A stretch of DNA of 64,000 nt from Anabaena sp. FACHB-1237 (GTDB lineage: Bacteria > Cyanobacteriota > Cyanobacteriia > Cyanobacteriales > Nostocaceae). The number at the start of each line of letters is the position of its first letter. The first letter of the stretch is position 1. Where the stretch lies: assembly GCF_014696225.1 (NCBI RefSeq), contig NZ_JACJPV010000024.1, positions 1 through 64,000 of the forward strand, written 5' to 3'. The notes beneath the pieces are model-generated. The model was not told the DNA's origin, did no database searches, and was given only the letters and a program-made list of their open reading frames with translations. The translations under genes and the position numbers were made by a program. Of this stretch, positions 40,232 through 48,572 are shown one piece after another.

Positions 40232-41104
40232 CTAGACTAATACAACATCTAAGGAAACCACAAAGCCAGATGGTTTGTTCTCAATTACGGCAAATGTACT
40301 CCCCAGGAAGGACAAATTACCATTGAAGGAGTTATAGCTGAACTGATTCAAGGAGGTAGCACCAAATCCAATTTTGCTCACCTGAATTTGATCACCCTGT
40401 GTCCACTGGAAGTCTTTGATGATGTCAATGCCTTGAAATTGGCTGTTAAATACAAATTTATCAGCACCTAAGCCACCAGTCAGGGTATCAGCACCTAAGC
40501 CACCAGTAAGAATGTTATTGCCACTATTACCAGTGATCACATTGTTATTACCATTCCCTGTACCATTAATATTACCAGTACCAGTTAATGTCAGGTTTTC
40601 TAGTCCAAATCCCAAAGTGAAGTTTACCGAGGAAAATACTGTATCTACACCACCTAAAGCATCGTTATAGTATTCCGTAACTACATCACCTGCATTATCT
40701 ACATAGTATGTGTCACTGCCATCACCACCATACAGGGTATCAGCACCTAAGCCACCAGTAAGAATGTTATTGCTACTATTACCAGTGATCACATTGTTAT
40801 TGCCATTCCCTGTACCATTAATATTACCAGTACCAGTTAATGTCAGGTTTTCTAGTCCAAATCCCAAAGTGAAGCTTACCGAGGAAAATACTTTATCTAC
40901 ACCACCTAAAGCATCGTTATAGTATTCCGTAACTACATCACCTGCATTATCTACATAGTATGTGTCACTGCCATCACCACCATACAGGGTATCAGCACCT
41001 AAGCCACCATCAAGCGTGTCATTGCCATTGAAACCGTATATGATATCACTGGTAGATGTTCCCAATAAATAGTCATTTCCATTTGTGCCGTTTTTGATTG
41101 CCAT
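40232..41104 (-). CDS. RTX-type calcium-binding repeat protein with internal duplication
   Basis: A 290-aa protein from start 41104, supported by AAGGAG seven bases upstream; the frame extends to 41206 without a ribosome-binding site. GGxGxDxLxG nonapeptides (NDYLLGTSTSDIIYGFNGND, DTLYGGDGSDTYYV, NNILTGGLGADTLTGGLGAD) form calcium-binding beta rolls. Two tandem copies of an 84-residue block occupy most of the chain. No signal peptide is present, as expected for type I (HlyB/D/TolC) secretion, and the C-terminus ends hydrophobic (FVVSLDVVLV). No catalytic domain is visible, so it may be a small secreted or surface protein. Confidence 0.85.
   Translation of the reverse strand: MAIKNGTNGNDYLLGTSTSDIIYGFNGNDTLDGGLGADTLYGGDGSDTYYVDNAGDVVTEYYNDALGGVDKVFSSVSFTLGFGLENLTLTGTGNINGTGNGNNNVITGNSSNNILTGGLGADTLYGGDGSDTYYVDNAGDVVTEYYNDALGGVDTVFSSVNFTLGFGLENLTLTGTGNINGTGNGNNNVITGNSGNNILTGGLGADTLTGGLGADKFVFNSQFQGIDIIKDFQWTQGDQIQVSKIGFGATSLNQFSYNSFNGNLSFLGSTFAVIENKPSGFVVSLDVVLV
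40486..40989 (-). repeat. Two near-identical 252-base tandem units inside the RTX gene
   Basis: Units 40486-40737 and 40738-40989 have the same length (84 codons), and I count four base differences between them. The high identity points to a recent duplication or gene conversion and makes copy-number change likely. Confidence 0.9.
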
Positions 41105-41293
41105 ATTTTTCTCCTTGATTCTGTAACAAGAATAACAGAGATTAATGTGATTGTCATCACTAATTTTTTTAAGTATTAACTTTATTAGGTTCAATACTGT
41201 TGCCAAAACCCTGAAACCTTATTGATATCGTAACGTATTGGTTTTGATCCCTATATTTGGAAAATCGCCAAAGGTATTGTAGGTTAATAAAAC

Positions 41294-41401
41294 AGGACTT
41301 ACGCAAAAGTGAACAAAACTAAGGGTAATTCATGAAGTAGGGGTAATTCATGAAGTAGGGGTAATTCATGAAGTAGGGGTAATTCATGAATTACCCCTAC
41401 G
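41294..41401. repeat. 18-base tandem repeat with flanking family A half-terminus
   Basis: A single AGGACTTACGCAA half-site at 41294 is followed by nearly four copies of an 18-base unit (GGGTAATTCATGAAGTAG, from 41323). The last copy runs into its own reverse complement, forming the palindrome AGGGGTAATTCATGAATT...CCCCT at 41375-41398. The remaining spacer from 41105 holds no gene. Confidence 0.8.
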
Positions 41402-41512
41402 CAAGAATAAGGTTTTCAGTTACATCTTGCATAATTTCTCTAAAATGAACATACAGTTAAGATACAATATTAAAATACAACTGAGAATAAGAGATTAAGT
41501 GAGACGTAGACT

Positions 41513-42796
41513 ATGAGTGATAAAAAGATAATCAGACAATTTAGGGATTGGTTAAAGAGGGAAAAAAGAATAGATTTGAATTTAGATTCCCTTGAAGAAG
41601 AAATTTTAGAATATTCTTTACAAGGCTTATCTTACAGCATGATGAGTGACAGGATCATGAATTATGATTTATCTTATATCAGTAATATAAAGGCTCCCAA
41701 ATTATTCAGAAAGTTGAGACAATTTACAGGATTAGATATCAATAAGAAAAATTGCAAGTTAACTATCCAAAAAATTTTAACATCTGATCAACCACAAGTA
41801 TTTCAAAAAATAACAGGAAATTTATCACATATCAATTTACGAGAAGCACCAGATTTTAATGATTTCTATGGACGCACAATAGAACTAGATAAGTTGCATC
41901 AATGGATAATTAAACAACATTCTCGTTTAGTAGGTATTTTTGGGTTAACTGGAATTGGTAAAACAGCATTAGTAAGAGAGTTAGTAGAAAACATTAAAGA
42001 TGATTTTGACTATGTTATTTGGAAAAATATGGAATTTTCCTCTGATTGGGAACAATTTATAACTCATTTGGAAAGTTGCTTTGGATATCATAGTTCAGAA
42101 ATAAGTCCATATCCCAGAATTTTAAATCTGATTGATTATCTAAAAAACCATCGTTGTTTATTGATATTTGATCAATGGGAAGTAGTTATGGGAGATACAA
42201 CATCATCGGAAAATTATAACAAATTACTTAGCCAAATTGGTAATTTGCAACATCAAAGTTGTTTGTTATTCACTGGGTTGCAAAAACCTACGATCATAGA
42301 TTCAATCAGAAATAAAAATAAGATTAGGCAATTGTCATTATCTGGTTTAGATAATAAAGATGCGAGAATATTATTAGAGAAATTAAAACTTCAAGATCCG
42401 GGTATAGATACATTAATTAGAAATTATAAAGGACATCCATTAGCTTTAATATTAGTTTCTGAAAATATTAAAAGTGTACATAATGGCAAAATAGAGAAAG
42501 TTCTGGATAGTACATTGTTTCTGGATGATGTCTTGATGGATTTATTGGAAAACCAGATTTATTCTTTACCTAGTTTACAGCAAAATATTATTAAGAAATT
42601 AGCAACGGAAAAAGAGCCGGAAACCATTTTTGAAATTTATCAATATTTTCCTGATTCCTCTCAAGCAGAAATTAGTGCTGCGATAAATAATTTATGGAAA
42701 GTTGGCGTTATGGAAAAGGATGATATGCTAGAAGAGATAATTCTTTGGGTTATCAATCCTTTAATTCAAAAATATATTAGAAGACGTTGTAGATAA
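41513..42796 (+). CDS. STAND-class NTPase (NB-ARC type) with N-terminal helix-turn-helix-like domain
   Basis: A 427-aa protein. Residues 1-90 form a helical region resembling the N-terminal domain of cyanobacterial vWA-MoxR-associated/AAA-like conflict proteins (ILEYSLQGLSYSMMSDRI). From about 115 an NB-ARC ATPase follows, with Walker A GLTGIGKT (144-151), Walker B CLLIFDQW (215-222), a sensor strand LLFTGLQKP lacking the usual TSR arginine, and GHPLAL (307-312) as the GxP motif. Unlike most STAND proteins it ends after the winged helix with no WD40, TPR or LRR sensor, so sensing must be provided in trans. It is the first gene of a three-gene unit, 19 bases before the binding-protein gene. 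Confidence 0.82.
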   Translation: MSDKKIIRQFRDWLKREKRIDLNLDSLEEEILEYSLQGLSYSMMSDRIMNYDLSYISNIKAPKLFRKLRQFTGLDINKKNCKLTIQKILTSDQPQVFQKITGNLSHINLREAPDFNDFYGRTIELDKLHQWIIKQHSRLVGIFGLTGIGKTALVRELVENIKDDFDYVIWKNMEFSSDWEQFITHLESCFGYHSSEISPYPRILNLIDYLKNHRCLLIFDQWEVVMGDTTSSENYNKLLSQIGNLQHQSCLLFTGLQKPTIIDSIRNKNKIRQLSLSGLDNKDARILLEKLKLQDPGIDTLIRNYKGHPLALILVSENIKSVHNGKIEKVLDSTLFLDDVLMDLLENQIYSLPSLQQNIIKKLATEKEPETIFEIYQYFPDSSQAEISAAINNLWKVGVMEKDDMLEEIILWVINPLIQKYIRRRCR

Positions 42797-42815
42797 TTTT
42801 ATCAGGAGAATCAAG

Positions 42816-44309
42816 ATGAAATTCTTTCGCAGAAAAAAGGCCAAATACTCTAGGCTAATGAAACGGTTATTTTTAATAATATTCACAGTTATTTTTGCTT
42901 TCTGTATATATGTTATCATTATTCCACCTAAAGTGAACTGGTGTACAAACTATGAGTTAGGGGATAAAATTTCCTGTGGAGAAGAAAGTCTGATAACAGA
43001 GACAAAAGAAAAATATGGCTTTAAAGATTTTCAAAAAGGTAAATGGCAAGAAGCTGTTAATTTTTTCCAAAAACAGAGAGCAAATAATGGCAATAACCCG
43101 GAAATTTTAATCTACTTGAATAATGCCAAATTAATGCAGAAGGCAAGGAACACAACTTATACTATTGCTGTTGTTGTTCCTAGTAATCAAAATAATAATA
43201 GTCAAGGAGTAGCAGAAGCTTTATTAAGAGGTGTGGCACAGGTTCAAGAAGAATTTAACAAAGAAAATTCCAATATTGGTTTAAAAGTTCTAATTGTTAA
43301 TGATGAAAATAATCCTGATCAAGTTGCTAAATTAGCTGAGAATCTTCTTTCTAAAGATGATGTAGTTGCAGTAATTGGACATTATACTTCTGAAGTTACT
43401 AAAGCAGCTTTACCTGTTTATCAAAAGAACGAAGTAGTTGTTATTTCTCCTGGTTCCACTGCCATGAGAGAAACTATTTTATATGGTAAGACATATTCAA
43501 CAAATTATTTCTTTAGGACTGTTCCTACTGTGAAGACTGTAAATCGTCTTTTAATTGATAAATTGCAATTATCTCAATTATTTGATAGGCAAAAAGTAGC
43601 TGTTTTTTATAATCCAAATAGCACTTACAGTAAATCTTTTTTTCAGGAAGTTAGGCAACAATTAGGAGATAATAAGATCATAGCTATAGATATATCTAAT
43701 CCTGGTTTTATTGCTAAAAATATCTTAATTAATGTGAAAAAGGAAGGTGCTAAAGCACTAATTCTTATTCCTGATGGTCATGTTAAGTCTCAGTCTTTCA
43801 AAAATACTTTATCCCTGATTAATTTGAATAGAGATGAATTACCAATGGGAGGAGGTTCGGTTATTTATGATCCTGATATATTAAAAACCATAGATATAAA
43901 TAGGGTCAAAAAACTTGTCCTAGTGATTTCTTGGCATCGTTTAACTACTCCTAATCAGGAGGTGATTGCTAAGGCTAAAAACCTTTGGGGAACAGGTGAT
44001 ATAAGTGATAAAACCGCTATGTCTTATGATGCTACTTTAGTTTTAACAGAAGCTCTGAAAAAACTAAATATAAATGATGATGTGAAAAGACAAAGATTAG
44101 ATATACAAAAACAATTAACTCAGTTACAAGTTACAGCAGGAGCTTCAGGAAAGATATCTTTTGATAGTGATGGAGATAGAAAAGAGGAAATTTCTGAAAT
44201 AGTTAAGGTTGTATCTGTACCTCGTCAATGCTCCGAATATAGTGCTATGTTTGTACCGATTAATTATGATGTGACAAAGTTACCTTGCTATGGTAAAGTA
44301 TCAAAATAA
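42816..44309 (+). CDS. Membrane-anchored periplasmic-binding-protein-like receptor
   Basis: A 497-aa protein. A basic N-terminus and one uncleaved-looking membrane helix (residues about 18-37) are followed by a short region with two Cys and a TPR-like helix pair (DFQKGKWQEAVNFFQK). A type I periplasmic-binding fold of the Leu/Ile/Val-amide receptor class covers about 110-480 (YTIAVVVPSNQ, AVIGHYTSEVTKAALPVYQK, VVVISPGSTAM). No permease or ATPase is adjacent, so it is more likely a ligand sensor than a transport component. It sits between a STAND ATPase and a Ser/Thr kinase in one tight unit, with GGAG before its start. Confidence 0.82.
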   Translation: MKFFRRKKAKYSRLMKRLFLIIFTVIFAFCIYVIIIPPKVNWCTNYELGDKISCGEESLITETKEKYGFKDFQKGKWQEAVNFFQKQRANNGNNPEILIYLNNAKLMQKARNTTYTIAVVVPSNQNNNSQGVAEALLRGVAQVQEEFNKENSNIGLKVLIVNDENNPDQVAKLAENLLSKDDVVAVIGHYTSEVTKAALPVYQKNEVVVISPGSTAMRETILYGKTYSTNYFFRTVPTVKTVNRLLIDKLQLSQLFDRQKVAVFYNPNSTYSKSFFQEVRQQLGDNKIIAIDISNPGFIAKNILINVKKEGAKALILIPDGHVKSQSFKNTLSLINLNRDELPMGGGSVIYDPDILKTIDINRVKKLVLVISWHRLTTPNQEVIAKAKNLWGTGDISDKTAMSYDATLVLTEALKKLNINDDVKRQRLDIQKQLTQLQVTAGASGKISFDSDGDRKEEISEIVKVVSVPRQCSEYSAMFVPINYDVTKLPCYGKVSK

Positions 44310-44344
44310 ATCACCTTTTTATTAAATCAAAAGAGAGGAAAGTT

Positions 44345-45394
44345 ATGATTCAATCTGGAGATATGATCAACAATCGTTATCATGTTATTAAAGAATTAGG
44401 ATCTGGAGGTTTTGCTAAAACCTTTGAAGTAAAAGATAAAGCAGAGAATGATCATAAAGTAATTAAAATTTTGCAGGACAATGCCTATTCTCATCCTAAA
44501 GTGCGGGAACTTTTTGCACGAGAGTATGACATATTAAAACGATTAGACCATCCTGGAATTCCTGGAGTAAAAATAGATGGTTATGTAACGATTACTTATA
44601 ATCAGAATAGCCAAGTGTTTACTATACCTGGTTTAGTTATGGAAAAAATTGATGGTGAAAATTTACAGCAATGGTTAAAAATTAATACAAAAATTATCAA
44701 CACACAACAAGCTATTCAATGGTTAAAAGAACTAATTGATATCTTAGATTATGTTCATAATCATCAATATGTTCATCGAGATATTAAACCTAGCAATATT
44801 ATGTTAAAACCAAATGGTAAATTAGTCTTAATTGATTTTGGTATTGTGAAAGAATTAAGTCAGCAGTATGAAAAGCAAAATGTTCCTGCTACAAAAATTG
44901 GAACTCCTGGTTATGCTGCTCCAGAACAAGAAAATGCAACGTTGCCAACTTGGCAAACTTGGTTAGCAAACCAAAACCATCAGTTTGATCATAGGGCTGA
45001 TTTTTTCTGTTTAGGTCGTACTTTTGTTCATTTATTAACAGGAATTGAACCTACTATCCTCACAATAGATTCACGGAATGGTAAGTTATTATGGCGAGAT
45101 AAAGCTACAGGAATTGATGAGGATTTTAAGGATTTAATTGATTGGTTAATGGAATATAAACCAGATAAAAGACCGCAAAATACACAGGAAATAAAGGATT
45201 TACTTGAACCAAAACCAGCTATTATATTTCCTGTACCAATGGTTTTTTTTAGTTTTGCTCTCAATTTTGTTTTGTTAGCTTTACTAGCTATGGGAGTTAC
45301 TTTAACTATAGGCTGGAAAGTTTTATTTGTGGTTATTTTATGTGTAATTGGTGGTTTTTTTGTTAAGCCCTTAATGAAATATTTTCAAGATTAA
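44345..45394 (+). CDS. Hanks-type serine/threonine protein kinase, membrane-associated
   Basis: A 349-aa kinase with a complete catalytic set: glycine loop ELGSGGFAKTF (17-27), Lys41 in VIKIL, HRDIKPSN (144-151), DFG (164-166) and APE (192-194). The activation segment is short. Two C-terminal hydrophobic helices (about 295-318 and 322-342) form a membrane hairpin with almost no exposed tail, so it has no sensor domain of its own. It lies 35 bases after the receptor-like gene behind an AGAGAGGAAAG ribosome-binding site. Context suggests it relays the receptor signal; the target is unknown, with the STAND ATPase as one candidate. Confidence 0.92.
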   Translation: MIQSGDMINNRYHVIKELGSGGFAKTFEVKDKAENDHKVIKILQDNAYSHPKVRELFAREYDILKRLDHPGIPGVKIDGYVTITYNQNSQVFTIPGLVMEKIDGENLQQWLKINTKIINTQQAIQWLKELIDILDYVHNHQYVHRDIKPSNIMLKPNGKLVLIDFGIVKELSQQYEKQNVPATKIGTPGYAAPEQENATLPTWQTWLANQNHQFDHRADFFCLGRTFVHLLTGIEPTILTIDSRNGKLLWRDKATGIDEDFKDLIDWLMEYKPDKRPQNTQEIKDLLEPKPAIIFPVPMVFFSFALNFVLLALLAMGVTLTIGWKVLFVVILCVIGGFFVKPLMKYFQD

Positions 45395-45500
45395 GACTTA
45401 GGGGTTTAACAATACTAAACCCCTACATAATTCAGGATTAAAACTTGATTTTAGCGGGAGTTTTATGAGATGTCCTAACTACTCTGTCTAGAACTATACA
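45395..45500. mobile_element. Family C MITE-like element, copy 3 (inverted, shorter)
   Basis: About 106 bases reading as the reverse of the other family C copies: TTTTATGAGATGTCCTAAC followed by CTCTGTCTAGAACTATA at the right end. The left terminus is lost, and it begins directly at the kinase stop codon. Confidence 0.65.
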
Positions 45501-45578
45501 AGCAAGAAGTTCGTACTACTGTAATTTTAGAAATTTTAGACTCATGTCCGTATAGGGTAAGCTAAGTGCTTAAATACA

Positions 45579-45656
45579 TATAAATATTAACTATAAATAT
45601 TAACTATAAATATTAACTATAAATATTAACTATAAATATTAACTATAAATATTAAC
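45579..45656. repeat. Six exact copies of a 13-base repeat
   Basis: The unit TATAAATATTAAC is repeated six times without a mismatch. The exactness implies recent expansion. Confidence 0.95.
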
Positions 45657-45912
45657 TAAAGATAAAGAAATGATTTTTGTAACTTGAGTTACAGTTTTTC
45701 TCATCTGGTAACGCTTGAATACAAAAACGACCTATTTTTGATCACTACAGTAAATTGCCTAAACTCAAGGCTTAACCCATAGGGATCGCTAGGAAACTAG
45801 AGGGAATAGATCGCTAAGGTAAATTTTTATATCGAAAGGATGAAGACAAAGTTTAGTTAATTTATGATAATTAAAAGAGACGATGCCTATGGAGAGGGAA
45901 GCGATCGCTATT

Positions 45913-45952
45913 GTTTATAAAGTTTATAAAGTTTATAAAGTTTATAAAGTTT
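45913..45952. repeat. Four copies of a 9-base repeat (GTTTATAAA)
   Basis: Exact tandem repeat directly after a HIP1 octamer, about 135 bases upstream of the zinc-ribbon gene. Confidence 0.9.
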
Positions 45953-46086
45953 TTTGGTGTGAAGTTGATATCTAAATTTGTTTGTTGTTTTTTGTTGATT
46001 TTCTGACAAATTACAAAGGTTTTTGGTTTCAAATATCTCAAACAAGAATCTCAAAAAATTATTAAATCAAATCCAGGGGTTTTAAA

Positions 46087-46296
46087 ATGCAATTATTACA
46101 AAATGTTCAACCTGTTCAAACTATTCAAAAAATTCACTGTCCTAATTGTGGTTCTGCGGCTGAACGTCACTATATTCATGATAGTCAGATTACACGCACC
46201 CAATGTTCAAGTTGCGATTATTTGATGATCACTTGTACCCAAACTGGTAAAGTAATTGAGGCTTATGCACCGGGTATTTATCAGAAAAGATATTAA
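46087..46296 (+). CDS. Small zinc-ribbon protein
   Basis: A 69-aa protein with two Cys pairs, CPNCGSAAERHY and QCSSCDYLM, spaced as in a rubredoxin-like zinc ribbon. Homologues in cyanobacteria are sometimes mislabelled PriA because of the zinc motif. The size alone rules out a helicase. ATG 46087 follows a CCAGGGGTTTTAAA sequence with an AGGGG that may serve as ribosome-binding site. It could bind nucleic acid or protein; the function is not known. A GACTTCTT-type hairpin follows. Confidence 0.8.
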   Translation: MQLLQNVQPVQTIQKIHCPNCGSAAERHYIHDSQITRTQCSSCDYLMITCTQTGKVIEAYAPGIYQKRY

Positions 46297-46315
46297 AAAC
46301 AGAGATTAAGAGTCA

Positions 46316-46346
46316 GATACCCGACTTCTTAGAGAAGTCGGGTATC
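46316..46346 (+). terminator. GACTTCTT-family hairpin after the zinc-ribbon gene
   Basis: A 31-base palindrome GATACCCGACTTCTT / AGAGAAGTCGGGTATC, 19 bases past the stop codon and followed by TTGTTGTG. It is placed where a terminator for the zinc-ribbon gene would be. Confidence 0.6.
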
Positions 46347-46425
46347 TTGTTGTGCGTGTAAAATTCACTGTAAAATTCAGTTTTTGTGTGCATGAAACTA
46401 CGGCAAGATAGTTAATTACTGTAAT

Positions 46426-47496
46426 CTACTTTTTGCTGGTTCTTAATTGTCCACAAGCTGCATCTGCTTCTAAACCGCGTGAATATCTAACACTAACCGC
46501 TATGTTTTGCTGTTGTAAAATGTTCATAAAGTTCTGTATTCTTTCACGATTTGGTCTTTTATAATCTACTTCTTCAATGGGGTTATAGGGAATTAAATTT
46601 ACATGACTTTGAAAACCCCGTAAACGTTTAGCAAGTTCTAAAGCGTGTTCTGGTAAGTCGTTCACTCCTGCAAGGAGAATATATTCAAATGTTACTCTTC
46701 TCCCCGTTATTTCCACATATTCCCGACATTCTGCAAGTAAGTCTTCTATAGGATAAGGTTTAGCACTGGGTATAATTTGTTCTCGTAAGTTTTGGTTTGG
46801 TGCGTGGAGACTGACTGCTAAGGTGATTTGTAAATGATGTTGGGCTAGTTGACGAATGCGATCGCGTATACCTACTGTAGACAAAGTGAGCGATCGCTGT
46901 CCTATACCCACATCTTGATTTAAACATTTTAATGCTGCAATGACATTTTCAGTATTTAATAGTGGTTCACCTAATCCCATCAACACCACATTACTGACTC
47001 GTTGTTGAAAGTCTTCCTGGACTGTTAAAACTTGATCAACTATTTCAGCACGACCTAGGTTACGTTTATAACCTCCTTTACCAGTAGCACAAAAATCACA
47101 AGCCATTGGACAACCAACTTGAGTAGAAACACAGACAGTTAAACGTTTATCGCTAGGAATACCAACAGCTTCAATAATTTCGCCATCTGCTAACTTGAGT
47201 AAATATTTGACCGTATCATCCGGCGCTACAGAACGGTAATGTAAAGAGGATCTACCGATGGAAACATCTGTAACTTTTTCACGCCAACTTTTAGGAAATA
47301 CGGATATATCTGCGAGCGATCGCGCTCCTTTATGATATATCCAATCGTGTAACTGTTTACCTCGATAAGATGCCTGTCCTTGTGATTGTACCCAAGCGGT
47401 TAATTCCGTTAATGAAGCACCCAATAAAGGGGGAATAGATTCGCATAATTCAGAATTAGATGAATTTATGGAAGCAACTAAAGGAACAGTAGACAT
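46426..47496 (-). CDS. rlmN: 23S rRNA (adenine-2503-C2)-methyltransferase RlmN
   Basis: A 356-aa radical-SAM dual-specificity RNA methyltransferase that makes m2A2503 in 23S rRNA and m2A37 in some tRNAs. The CxxxCxxC cluster is [19 protein letters not shown], the SAM-binding [12 protein letters not shown] is present and the C-terminal catalytic Cys is in AACGQLR. Start 47496 ([13 protein letters not shown]) is preferred; the frame continues to 47577 through hydrophobic sequence without a ribosome-binding site. Confidence 0.96.
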   Translation of the reverse strand: MSTVPLVASINSSNSELCESIPPLLGASLTELTAWVQSQGQASYRGKQLHDWIYHKGARSLADISVFPKSWREKVTDVSIGRSSLHYRSVAPDDTVKYLLKLADGEIIEAVGIPSDKRLTVCVSTQVGCPMACDFCATGKGGYKRNLGRAEIVDQVLTVQEDFQQRVSNVVLMGLGEPLLNTENVIAALKCLNQDVGIGQRSLTLSTVGIRDRIRQLAQHHLQITLAVSLHAPNQNLREQIIPSAKPYPIEDLLAECREYVEITGRRVTFEYILLAGVNDLPEHALELAKRLRGFQSHVNLIPYNPIEEVDYKRPNRERIQNFMNILQQQNIAVSVRYSRGLEADAACGQLRTSKK

Positions 47497-47572
47497 ATTA
47501 AATAAGATTTTGGATATTGAGAGAAATATATTATAGCAGAAATGAGAAAATTCAATCAAAAAATCATAGTAG

Positions 47573-47591
47573 TACAAGCATCTTGCTTGTA
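47573..47591. repeat. Short palindrome TACAAGCATCTTGCTTGTA
   Basis: Member of the dispersed CAAGCATCTTGCTTG palindrome set, just upstream of the rlmN frame. Confidence 0.6.
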
Positions 47592-47720
47592 TTTTAAATA
47601 ATAATTACCATCGTCAAAATGGAAGGCAGATAAACGCAGATGATTTTGTAGTTAATTAGATAAACATAGGAGTGAAAATCAATTTAGGAACAATTCATGA
47701 ATGCTGATTACTGATAGCTT

Positions 47721-47750
47721 ATATTAATTGATATTAATTGATATTAATTG
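47721..47750. repeat. Three copies of a 10-base repeat (ATATTAATTG) over a gene 3' end
   Basis: The repeat overlaps the stop codon and final codons of the metallophosphoesterase gene, so that repeat units encode the terminal Ile-Asn residues. Confidence 0.85.
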
Positions 47751-48572
47751 AATAAAAGTTACTTCTGGACGACAAAAAAAGCGTCCGGGGAAATAAGTTC
47801 CCAAACCACGATTTACATATAATTGATTATTCCCAATTTGATGTAAACCTTCTGACCATTCCCAATGATTTAATATAGGAATATGCTTAGGTAAAAATGG
47901 CAATAAGCGACGAATTTTAGTCGGTATTTTTCTGAGAATATGCAGCATTTTGATATAATAAACAATAGCTAAACCTAAACCGGGAATGACTATTTGTCCA
48001 CCGTGAGTATGGCCAGATAATTGTAAATCTACCTTCCATGATTGTAAATATTCTGCTGTATCAGGATTATGAGATAAGACAATACAAGGAATTTTAGGAT
48101 CAATTTTATTCATCACTAATTCTGGTTGAAATTCCCTAGTAGATAAATCTGCTAATCCTACTAATTGTAAATCTGATCCTAAAGGATAAACAATTTCATT
48201 CCATAAAGTTTGAATACCCACATTTTGTAAAGCATTGATAATTTTTGATTTGGAGTTTTTATGATAGAGATCATGATTACCTAATATCGCATAAATACCA
48301 TAACGACTATTTAATTTTTGTAAATGTTCTGCTAATTGATAAATAGGTTCAGGAGTATTATTAACATAATCACCAGTTAAGAAAATGAAATCAGGCTTAA
48401 GAGAATTTGTGACAGCGATCGCTTCTGTTAATAACCTTGATGATAAATGATAATTACCATAATGAAAATCTGACAACTGTACTAACTTTAATCCCTGTAA
48501 AGATACAGGTAAATTAGTAATTTTCACAACTAATTTTTCCGTTTTCAATCTTCCAGATAATAACCAGTTCAT
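47724..48572 (-). CDS. Calcineurin-like metallophosphoesterase (YkuE-like)
   Basis: A 282-aa binuclear-metal phosphoesterase: LSDFHYGNYH, FLTGDYVNNTPE, LGNHDLYHKN, VLSHNPD and LSGHTHGGQIVIPG give the five conserved blocks in order. The fold and length match the YkuE/YaeI subgroup (UDP-2,3-diacylglucosamine pyrophosphatase-related or phosphodiesterases). No membrane segment of note. The last few residues are encoded within a 10-base tandem repeat. Substrate unknown. Confidence 0.92.
   Translation of the reverse strand: MNWLLSGRLKTEKLVVKITNLPVSLQGLKLVQLSDFHYGNYHLSSRLLTEAIAVTNSLKPDFIFLTGDYVNNTPEPIYQLAEHLQKLNSRYGIYAILGNHDLYHKNSKSKIINALQNVGIQTLWNEIVYPLGSDLQLVGLADLSTREFQPELVMNKIDPKIPCIVLSHNPDTAEYLQSWKVDLQLSGHTHGGQIVIPGLGLAIVYYIKMLHILRKIPTKIRRLLPFLPKHIPILNHWEWSEGLHQIGNNQLYVNRGLGTYFPGRFFCRPEVTFIQLISININ

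Larger units (their letters stand above)
45395..46086. other. Repeat-rich gap
   Basis: 692 bases with a family C element (45395-45500), a 13-base tandem repeat (45579-45656) and a 9-base tandem repeat (45913-45952). No gene is visible; a short open stretch near 45500-45565 is unassigned. Confidence 0.55.

Noticed and set aside
40710..40922. 70-aa plus-strand ORF
   Set aside because: Antisense shadow of the RTX repeats.
41294..41401. Possible CRISPR array
   Set aside because: The 18-base units are directly contiguous with no spacers.
42816..44309. Amino-acid ABC transporter binding protein
   Set aside because: Membrane anchor, extra N-terminal region and no transporter genes nearby point to a sensor instead.
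45579..45656. Possible iteron-type replication origin
   Set aside because: No Rep or dnaA gene nearby, AT-only short unit; simple tandem repeat is sufficient.
46087..46296. PriA helicase annotation
   Set aside because: 69 aa with only a zinc ribbon; no helicase motifs.
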